Shown one piece after another: positions 1-4,129 of a stretch of DNA of 5,165 nt (position 1 is its first letter; every line of letters begins with the position of its first letter). Under the pieces are notes generated by a model. The model saw nothing but the letters and a program-made list of their open reading frames with translations, made no database searches and was not told the DNA's origin. The translations under genes were made by a program, and so were the position numbers. Source of the DNA: Pseudonocardiales bacterium (GTDB taxonomy: Bacteria; Actinomycetota; Actinomycetes; Mycobacteriales; Pseudonocardiaceae); contig JAODNG010000021.1 of assembly GCA_025465385.1 (NCBI GenBank), positions 1-5,165 of the forward strand, read 5' to 3'.

Positions 1-659
1 CCGACTACGAGGGCATGGCGGAGCTGACCCGCACGCTGTATCAGACGGTGGCCCGCGACGTGTTCGGATCCACCACACTTCGACTGGCCGACGGCAGTGA
101 CTACGACATCGGCGGGCAATGGGCTCAGATCAGCCTGTTCGGCGCTGTGTCGAAGGCGCTTGGCGAGGAGATCACTCCGCTCACCGGGCGTGCGGAGTTG
201 CTCAGCCACGCCGAGCGAGTCGGCCTTGCGGCCAATCCCGCCTGGCTACCCGGAAAACTCGTTGAGGAGTTGTTCGAGCAACTCGTGGTACCAGAGCTGC
301 ACGCGCCGACCTTCGTCAAGGATTTTCCGTTGGACACCGCCCCGCTGACCCGGCAGCACCGCAGCGTTGCGGGTCTGGCCGAGAAATGGGATCTCTACAT
401 CCGTTCCGTCGAGTCGGCCACTGCCTACTCAGAGCTGGTCGATCCGGTCGTGCAACGGGAGCGTTTCGAGGCCCAAGCCGCGCTCACGGCGGCGGGTGAT
501 GACGAGGCGATGCCGCTGGACGAGGAGTTCCTGACAGCCATGGAGTACGGAATGCCGCCAAGTGGTGGCATGGGAATGGGGATCGACCGGCTGCTCATGG
601 CGCTCACTGGTTCGGGTATCCGCGAGACCATCCTGTTTCCGCTGGTACGACCACAATAG
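1..659 (+). CDS. lysS: Lysine--tRNA ligase (class II), C-terminal part, 5' end outside window
   Basis: This is the 3' part of a class II lysyl-tRNA synthetase, the cytosolic enzyme that charges tRNA-Lys with lysine using ATP. The reading frame is open from the window edge (first full codon at 3, reading DYEGMAELTRTLYQ) to a TAG at 657-659, so the N-terminal anticodon-binding OB fold and class II motif 1 lie upstream. The visible part is the rear of the catalytic domain. It contains the stretch APTFVKDFPLDTAPLTRQHR, then YSELVDPVVQRERFEAQ, which matches the family's ELxDPxxQRxRF block. It ends with class II motif 3, GMGMGIDRLLMALTG, whose arginine binds ATP, followed by the usual terminal IRETILFPLVRP. 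Remembered M. tuberculosis LysS (Rv3598c) is very similar along this region, including the GEEITP stretch. LysX, a LysRS fused to a membrane domain, shares this tail and cannot be excluded from the C-terminus alone, but the adjacent lsr2 favours LysS. No frameshift is seen. Confidence 0.95.
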   Translation, partial: DYEGMAELTRTLYQTVARDVFGSTTLRLADGSDYDIGGQWAQISLFGAVSKALGEEITPLTGRAELLSHAERVGLAANPAWLPGKLVEELFEQLVVPELHAPTFVKDFPLDTAPLTRQHRSVAGLAEKWDLYIRSVESATAYSELVDPVVQRERFEAQAALTAAGDDEAMPLDEEFLTAMEYGMPPSGGMGMGIDRLLMALTGSGIRETILFPLVRPQ

Positions 660-680
660 TGGACGCCGATGACCGCTGAT

Positions 681-710
681 TTCGCAATCTTCACGGAAAT
701 GGGCTAACCT
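681..710 (+). promoter_or_regulatory. Candidate lsr2 promoter
   Basis: TTCGCA (681-686) followed after 18 bases by TAACCT (705-710) fits an actinobacterial housekeeping promoter. The -10 matches TAnnnT and the -35 is a partial match to TTGACA. It would start the transcript near 717 and leave a leader of about 60 bases before lsr2. The surrounding 680-720 stretch looks richer in A and T than the neighbouring genes, as expected of a promoter and of a possible Lsr2 binding site. The -10 lies inside GGCTAACCTA, which equals one half of the IdeR/DtxR consensus; the other half is absent. Assigned by eye only. Confidence 0.4.
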
Positions 711-762
711 ACTCCTTGTCGTTGTGGAGTCGTCGTGCGATGGCTCCGTCCACCACGTCCCT

Positions 763-770
763 GAGGGAGG
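763..770 (+). promoter_or_regulatory. Ribosome binding site of lsr2
   Basis: GAGGGAGG sits 9 bases before the ATG at 780 and is a strong Shine-Dalgarno match, which fixes the lsr2 start. It overlaps a small inverted repeat, TCCCTGAGGGA (758-768), so part of the site could be base-paired in the mRNA. Confidence 0.8.
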
Positions 771-779
771 ACGACGCGC

Positions 780-1136
780 ATGGCGCAGAAGGTCACCGTA
801 ACCTTGGTCGATGACCTCGACGGAGGTACCGCCGAAGAGACCGTTGAGTTTGGTATCGACGGCGTGTCTTACGAGATTGATCTGTCGGCCGGTAACGCGG
901 GGAAGTTGCGTGACTCACTGGCGGACTATGTCGGCAGCGCTCGCAAGTCGGGTGCGGCAGGCGGGCGTCGCAAGGTCGCGGGTACGGCTCGTCGGGCCAG
1001 TACCGGTGGCCGTGCGTCGGTGGACCGCGAGCAGAACGCTGCGATCCGCGAGTGGGCCCGCAAGAACGGTTACAATGTCTCAGATCGCGGCCGTATTCCG
1101 GCTGAGGTGTTAGAGGCTTACCACAAGGGGAACTGA
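780..1136 (+). CDS. lsr2: Nucleoid-associated xenogeneic silencer Lsr2
   Basis: Lsr2 is the H-NS-like protein of actinobacteria. It binds the minor groove of AT-rich DNA, bridges DNA and silences horizontally acquired and virulence-type genes. The 118-residue product has the family layout. The N-terminal beta/alpha oligomerisation domain (about residues 1-55) begins MAQKVTVTLVDDLDGG and includes the conserved TVEFGIDGVSYEIDL. A basic glycine/alanine-rich linker follows (about 56-78). The C-terminal DNA-binding domain (about 80-118) contains DREQNAAIREWARKNGYNVSDRGRIPAEV. The RGR at 103-105 is the AT-hook-like loop that enters the minor groove. The linker is somewhat longer than in M. tuberculosis Lsr2 (112 residues as I recall it), and the C-terminal tail EAYHKGN differs from the mycobacterial DAFHAAT. 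The gene lies 120 bases after lysS with its own likely promoter and is followed by a strong hairpin, so it probably forms a single-gene transcript, perhaps with read-through from lysS. Lsr2 is known to autoregulate in mycobacteria. Confidence 0.97.
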   Translation: MAQKVTVTLVDDLDGGTAEETVEFGIDGVSYEIDLSAGNAGKLRDSLADYVGSARKSGAAGGRRKVAGTARRASTGGRASVDREQNAAIREWARKNGYNVSDRGRIPAEVLEAYHKGN

Positions 1137-1150
1137 GCCCGTAGAACAAA

Positions 1151-1190
1151 CAACACACCGGTGCCGCTGGGTAGTGGCGCCGGTGTGTTG
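1151..1190. terminator. Hairpin terminator between convergent genes
   Basis: CAACACACCGGTGCC (1151-1165) pairs with GGCGCCGGTGTGTTG (1176-1190), giving a 15-bp stem with one G-U wobble and a 10-base loop. It begins 14 bases after the lsr2 stop and 26 bases beyond the stop of the opposing membrane-protein gene. On the plus strand there is no T-run after the stem, as is common in high-GC actinobacteria. On the minus strand the stem is followed by TTTGTTC, so it looks more like a classical terminator for the minus-strand gene. It probably serves both directions. Confidence 0.8.
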
Positions 1191-1216
1191 TAAGGCCAGT
1201 GGTCACCCTGCAGGGC

Positions 1217-1720
1217 TTAATCCTTATGGTCCGCTCGACCGGGAATGAGTGCGTCAGCCATGGGGGCTTGGGGACGCTTGAGTACCCGGACTCCGTAGAC
1301 GAAGGTTAGCGCGCCGCCGAGGTAGCCACCGGCGAGGAGTAACGCCCAGGAGATGATCCCGACGGTCAAAGCTAACGTGATGATCTTGCCGGTGGCGTAT
1401 CCAGCCAACTGCAACTTGAACGTCCAAGCGAATAGGCCGGTAGCGCTGGCCATGAGAGTCAGGTGCCACCAGCCGAGCGTGCGCGCAGGCGCATCCGCCG
1501 GAATACCGAACAAGTCCACCAGACCGGTGATGATGGTCGGTATGGCGGCGATGAGGCCGACTCCGATTGTGATCACGGATGCGGTGGCCATCGCGGCTTG
1601 CTGGAAGCCGGCCGCGCCGGCCACAAGCATCGCGACGCCAGCGGTATAGGCGCCGATACCGATGTCGGTCAGCGGTGCATGCGCAGGCTTGCCCGCGAAA
1701 CCCTTCACCAGGCTCACCAT
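1217..1720 (-). CDS. Predicted four-helix membrane protein, DUF2231-like
   Basis: This 167-residue protein is dominated by hydrophobic segments and is almost certainly in the inner membrane. Likely helices cover residues 18-38, 43-70, 85-107 and 112-143, with a short charged C-terminal tail ending GRADHKD. The pattern fits DUF2231 (predicted membrane protein family): an N-terminal PAHAPLTDIGIGAYTAG resembling the family's HP-x-H-x-x-L-x-D/G start, and a second helix ending TIITGLVDLFGIP, the typical TGxxD turn. The family's function is not established. The family assignment is from memory of its motifs. The ATG at 1720 is supported by GGAGGGA 8 bases upstream (1729-1735, minus strand). It lies 152 bases downstream of the lipid-kinase stop on the same strand, far enough to have its own promoter, and converges on lsr2. 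No cofactor ligands or catalytic motifs were recognised. Confidence 0.75.
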   Translation of the reverse strand: MVSLVKGFAGKPAHAPLTDIGIGAYTAGVAMLVAGAAGFQQAAMATASVITIGVGLIAAIPTIITGLVDLFGIPADAPARTLGWWHLTLMASATGLFAWTFKLQLAGYATGKIITLALTVGIISWALLLAGGYLGGALTFVYGVRVLKRPQAPMADALIPGRADHKD

Positions 1721-1872
1721 CGAGCGGCTCCCTCCGTCGCCGTGACAATCTCGCGGGCAGTGTTACCGCATCACAGTGATCGTTGCCCGGAAGGCAGCGG
1801 TTCATCAATCTGCGCAACTGACCCCGATCGGGCGCCGTGAGGGTGTAACCGTGTGGGAACCCTGTTACGGAC

Positions 1873-2835
1873 TCACCAGCGCACCAGCAGAGCGCCGGGA
1901 TCGACGCGCATCCGCATTCCGTACGCTTCGCCCACCGGATCGCCGTCGAGTTGCGCTTCCTGGGCGGTGTCCGAGCTGATGATGACGTCGTGGCCCTGCC
2001 AGTGCTGGACTATTCGATGGCCATGGCGGCGGCGGGCCAGCACCCGGGCAGTCACCGCCAGCCAGCCGACGATTCCCCGCGGCCCGATGGTCACCACGTC
2101 CAGCAGCCCGTCATCGACCCTGGCCGCGGGCATCAACACCAGGCCGCCGAGAAGCCTTCCGCAGTTGCCGACTATCACCGCGCGGACTCGCCGGGGCAAC
2201 TCGATCCGGCCGTCGACGGCGAGGGTGATGTCGGCTCGCAGACCTCTCAGCGCGCGCGCTCCCGAGACGACATAGGCCAGCGAGCCCAGCCGGGCCTTCA
2301 ATTCGTGCCCTGCGCCGGTCATGATTGCCGCGTCGAAGCCCATCCCGGCCATCACCAGAAACACGTGCTCCTCGGCGCGGTCGTCGATGAGCACCCACCC
2401 GACGTCAATCGCGCGGGTTTTCCCGGACAACGCAGTCCGAGTGGCTTGAACCAGGTCTCGCCGCGCAATGGCGAGGTTGCGGGCCAATAGGTTGGCGGTG
2501 CCGGTTGGCAGTAAACCCATCGGGGTGCCCGATCCGGCAAGGACGTGGGCCACGTGGCGAACGGTGCCGTCGCCGCCGCAGGCGAGCACCACATCAGCGC
2601 CGGCAGCCAGAGCAGCCGCGGTCTGGCCTTTACCAGGGTCGTCAATAGTGGTCTGCAGCCACAGCGGTGGCTGCCATCCCAACTCCACACACACCGCGGT
2701 GATCTGAATCCGCAGACTCGTCGCGTCCTTGACGCCAACCGGATTGACCACCACAGCCGGCAACGGGCGCTTTGGAAGTGAGTGGGCCTGCTCGGGTATC
2801 ACAAACCATGAAGATACGGGCTGCGACGGGCTCAA
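1873..2835 (-). CDS. Diacylglycerol/lipid kinase family protein (YegS/DagK-like)
   Basis: This is a soluble lipid kinase of the diacylglycerol kinase catalytic family (YegS, BmrU, DgkB), which transfers phosphate from ATP to diacylglycerol or a related lipid or sphingoid base. The hallmarks appear in order over 320 residues: AVVVNPVG (27-34); the nucleotide-binding CGGDGTVRHV (86-95), with the family-defining GGDGT; LLPTGTANLLARNL (108-121); AGMGFDA (163-169); GNCGRLLGGLVLMPAARVDDGLLDVV (223-248), where the DDGLLDV motif is typical of the C-terminal beta-sandwich domain; and LDGDPVGE (296-303). Length is close to the family norm of about 300. Substrate cannot be read from sequence. The proposed start is a TTG at 2835 overlapping the upstream reductase stop (TTGA, 2835-2832). 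No good Shine-Dalgarno precedes it, so translational coupling is likely. An in-frame GTG at residue 12 is an alternative start that still keeps every conserved motif. No signal peptide or transmembrane helix is seen. Confidence 0.9.
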   Translation of the reverse strand: MSPSQPVSSWFVIPEQAHSLPKRPLPAVVVNPVGVKDATSLRIQITAVCVELGWQPPLWLQTTIDDPGKGQTAAALAAGADVVLACGGDGTVRHVAHVLAGSGTPMGLLPTGTANLLARNLAIARRDLVQATRTALSGKTRAIDVGWVLIDDRAEEHVFLVMAGMGFDAAIMTGAGHELKARLGSLAYVVSGARALRGLRADITLAVDGRIELPRRVRAVIVGNCGRLLGGLVLMPAARVDDGLLDVVTIGPRGIVGWLAVTARVLARRRHGHRIVQHWQGHDVIISSDTAQEAQLDGDPVGEAYGMRMRVDPGALLVRW

Positions 2836-3743
2836 GCCCGATCAAGTGTGCCGAAGACACAGGCCCGTTCGGAATCGTTGAGGCGCGGGCAGCTAGCGCA
2901 CGGACGCTCGACCCCGGGCGGGGCATAGAGGAAGCAGCATGAGCCGCGCAGCCGGGTCCAGTGCGTGCGGCCGCGGTCATCAGTCAACTGGCGGATCGTT
3001 GAACCTGAGGTGAGCGGTTTCTCGCCACCGGCGAGCACCAGCCGCGCATCGGCGGCGCCGGCCTGCGGTGACCCGAAGGAGCGCCCCGCCAGCAGCAAGG
3101 CGCTGTCCAAGACGTCAGTTACCGCCGCCCACTGGGTGCGGGACCCGAACCGCACCATCGGGCCGTACACCGTGAGGAAATGGGTGGCATGCGCGATCAC
3201 CTGGCAGCGCAGTATCGCCCCCAACGCTGCCTCGTCCTGGACCGGCACGGCATCGGGATGCCCCGCGTCGGGATCATCGGGCAGGCACCAGAATCGCCCT
3301 GGCTGCAGCGCCACCCCTTCCACCGCCGCCGGATCGAGCCGGAAGCTGAGCTGCCGCGGCGACAGCGAGGGCACCCGCCGGGCGCAATGGAACAGCAGCG
3401 CGCCTAGGTAGCTCGGGACGACCAGATACCACTGCAACACGTAGCCGCCGGTGGTTTTCTCCGGAACCTGGGTCTGCTCCGAGACGTGCGACTGCTGCTC
3501 GGTTAACCGTTGAGCGACTTGCCCCCGCCACCGTGGGAAAAAGTCCGGATCCGCCAGGGCCTGGTCACACCTGATCCACTGGGAGCTCTGGGCGTTGGGC
3601 AGGTCCGACGTCCGGTCGAAGGTCCGGAAGGACAACAACTTCACCGCACGGTCCGCCGTCGCTATCGACGCGGCCAGTGGATGCGCGCAGCGCGGCTGCA
3701 CCGCGGCTGGCGACTCGCCCACTGGGACCACGGCTTGCGGCAC
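2832..3743 (-). CDS. FhuF-like (2Fe-2S) ferric-siderophore reductase
   Basis: This 303-residue protein resembles the FhuF family, cytosolic 2Fe-2S proteins that reduce ferric iron in imported siderophores so that iron is released. The diagnostic part is the C-terminus, RLRGSCCFLYAPPGVERPCASCP (264-286). The paired cysteines C269-C270 with C282 and C285 form the CC-x(n)-C-x2-C cluster motif, preceded by the usual R-x-S/G-C-C context. Here the gap is 11 residues, while I recall 10 in E. coli FhuF. A further C295 follows. The long N-terminal region (1-260) has no recognised motif, signal peptide or membrane helix. The start is a GTG at 3743, supported by GAGGAGAGG directly upstream (3746-3754, minus strand). 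The stop overlaps the start of the lipid kinase, so the two genes form an operon. A predicted IdeR/DtxR box lies about 100 bases upstream, which fits an iron-acquisition role. No transporter or siderophore synthesis gene is in view, so the substrate is unknown. Confidence 0.8.
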   Translation of the reverse strand: MPQAVVPVGESPAAVQPRCAHPLAASIATADRAVKLLSFRTFDRTSDLPNAQSSQWIRCDQALADPDFFPRWRGQVAQRLTEQQSHVSEQTQVPEKTTGGYVLQWYLVVPSYLGALLFHCARRVPSLSPRQLSFRLDPAAVEGVALQPGRFWCLPDDPDAGHPDAVPVQDEAALGAILRCQVIAHATHFLTVYGPMVRFGSRTQWAAVTDVLDSALLLAGRSFGSPQAGAADARLVLAGGEKPLTSGSTIRQLTDDRGRTHWTRLRGSCCFLYAPPGVERPCASCPRLNDSERACVFGTLDRA

Positions 3744-3745
3744 AG

Positions 3746-3754
3746 CCTCTCCTC
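3746..3754 (-). promoter_or_regulatory. Ribosome binding site of the FhuF-like gene
   Basis: On the minus strand GAGGAGAGG precedes the GTG at 3743 by a few bases (AGGAG with 5-base spacing). This supports the GTG start over later in-frame codons. It directly abuts the tandem repeat at 3755-3782. Confidence 0.7.
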
Positions 3755-3782
3755 ATACCGTCGTAGTTATACCGTCGTAGTT
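3755..3782. repeat. Two perfect tandem copies of a 14-bp unit
   Basis: ATACCGTCGTAGTT occurs at 3755-3768 and again, identically and without a gap, at 3769-3782. On the minus strand the unit reads AACTACGACGGTAT and sits immediately upstream of the reductase gene's Shine-Dalgarno. The junction creates TATAAC (3771-3766, minus strand), a possible -10 with no clear -35. It may be a regulator binding site or a local duplication. Confidence 0.9.
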
Positions 3783-3839
3783 CGCGGACTGCCTTCTCGG
3801 TCGCGTTCCCTCGTCCTGCCGCATCAGGTGCAGTCCGGG

Positions 3840-3858
3840 AGAGGGTTGCCTCACCTAA
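3840..3858 (-). promoter_or_regulatory. Predicted IdeR/DtxR iron box
   Basis: On the minus strand this reads TTAGGTGAGGCAACCCTCT. Against the 19-bp consensus TTAGGTTAGGCTAACCTAA, 14 positions match, including the whole first TTAGGT and the AGGC core. IdeR/DtxR with ferrous iron represses iron-uptake genes from such sites in actinobacteria. A possible -10, TAGGTT (3873-3868, minus strand), lies just upstream, which would place the box over the transcription start, the classic repressor position. The site heads the FhuF-like reductase gene about 100 bases from its start codon, and that context makes chance less likely. Binding itself is inferred. Confidence 0.65.
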
Positions 3859-3919
3859 TGCGGAGCAAACCTAGCAGGCTGAATGCCAGCGGGCACCCTC
3901 CGCTATCCGCAGACCACCC

Positions 3920-3934
3920 GAGCGAGTCTCGCTC
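3920..3934. promoter_or_regulatory. 15-bp perfect palindrome, possible operator
   Basis: GAGCGAG-T-CTCGCTC is a perfect inverted repeat with 7-bp arms around one central base. The single-base centre is too tight for a good RNA hairpin, so it is more likely a site for a dimeric DNA-binding protein. It contains GCG-N5-CGC, the reverse of the ClgR half-site arrangement as I recall it, so it is not called a ClgR box. It lies 195 bases before clpC and about 60 bases beyond the iron box. Confidence 0.4.
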
Positions 3935-4118
3935 ACCCCAATGGGGCGGCGTTCACCTAGAGCGGACAAGGCGTCCTGCGGCGGAATCCTGGCCGGTAGT
4001 GACACGTTGCAGTAAGAGTTGGGCAGCAGTTCGAGAGCGAGCATGACCGTCTGGCAGCTACAGTGACGGCAGGGACTGTGTGACCCAGTACCGGCTGCGC
4101 CGCGATGGCGCGGCAGTC

Positions 4119-4123
4119 AGGAG
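4119..4123 (+). promoter_or_regulatory. Ribosome binding site of clpC
   Basis: AGGAG lies 6 bases before the ATG at 4130 and fixes the clpC start. A GC-rich hairpin, GCCGCG-ATGG-CGCGGC (4099-4114), ends only 4 bases upstream and could influence ribosome access. Confidence 0.8.
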
Positions 4124-4129
4124 TGCACC

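Larger units (their letters stand above)
3744..4129. other. Divergent intergenic region between reductase gene and clpC
   Basis: No convincing gene lies here. Open frames crossing it are shadows without ribosome binding sites or family features. The reductase side contains its Shine-Dalgarno (3746-3754), a tandem 14-bp repeat (3755-3782) and an IdeR-like box (3840-3858). The middle holds a perfect 15-bp palindrome (3920-3934). The clpC side holds a weak candidate -10 (TACAGT, 4059-4064, without a clear -35), a GC-rich hairpin (4099-4114) and the clpC ribosome binding site. The recalled ClgR operator pattern (CGC-N5-GCG), which controls clp genes in related bacteria, was not found. Confidence 0.7.

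Noticed and set aside
1823..1832. Palindrome CCCGATCGGG between the lipid kinase and membrane-protein genes
   Set aside because: Short, low-complexity GC palindrome with no loop or T-run; likely chance in high-GC DNA.
1951..2490. Plus-strand open frame of 179 codons
   Set aside because: It lies fully antisense to the lipid kinase, whose GGDGT and other motifs show the minus strand is the coding strand.
3805..3810. GGGAAC on the minus strand as an ECF sigma factor -35 for the reductase gene
   Set aside because: No matching GTT-type -10 was seen at the expected 16-19 base distance.
3785..3837. Inverted repeat CGGACTGC / GCAGTCCG (3785-3792 and 3830-3837) in the reductase leader
   Set aside because: Arms of 8 bp separated by 37 bases are not distinctive, and no conserved leader structure was recognised.
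3510..4046. Long plus-strand open frame (178 codons) crossing the start of the reductase gene and the intergenic region
   Set aside because: It has no ribosome binding site and no family features, is arginine/serine-rich as expected of an antisense high-GC shadow, and overlaps the supported reductase start.
3744..4129. ClgR operator upstream of clpC
   Set aside because: I looked for CGC-N5-GCG and found none. The palindrome at 3920-3934 has the opposite half-site order, and the CGC/GCG pair at 4102-4111 has a 4-base gap.
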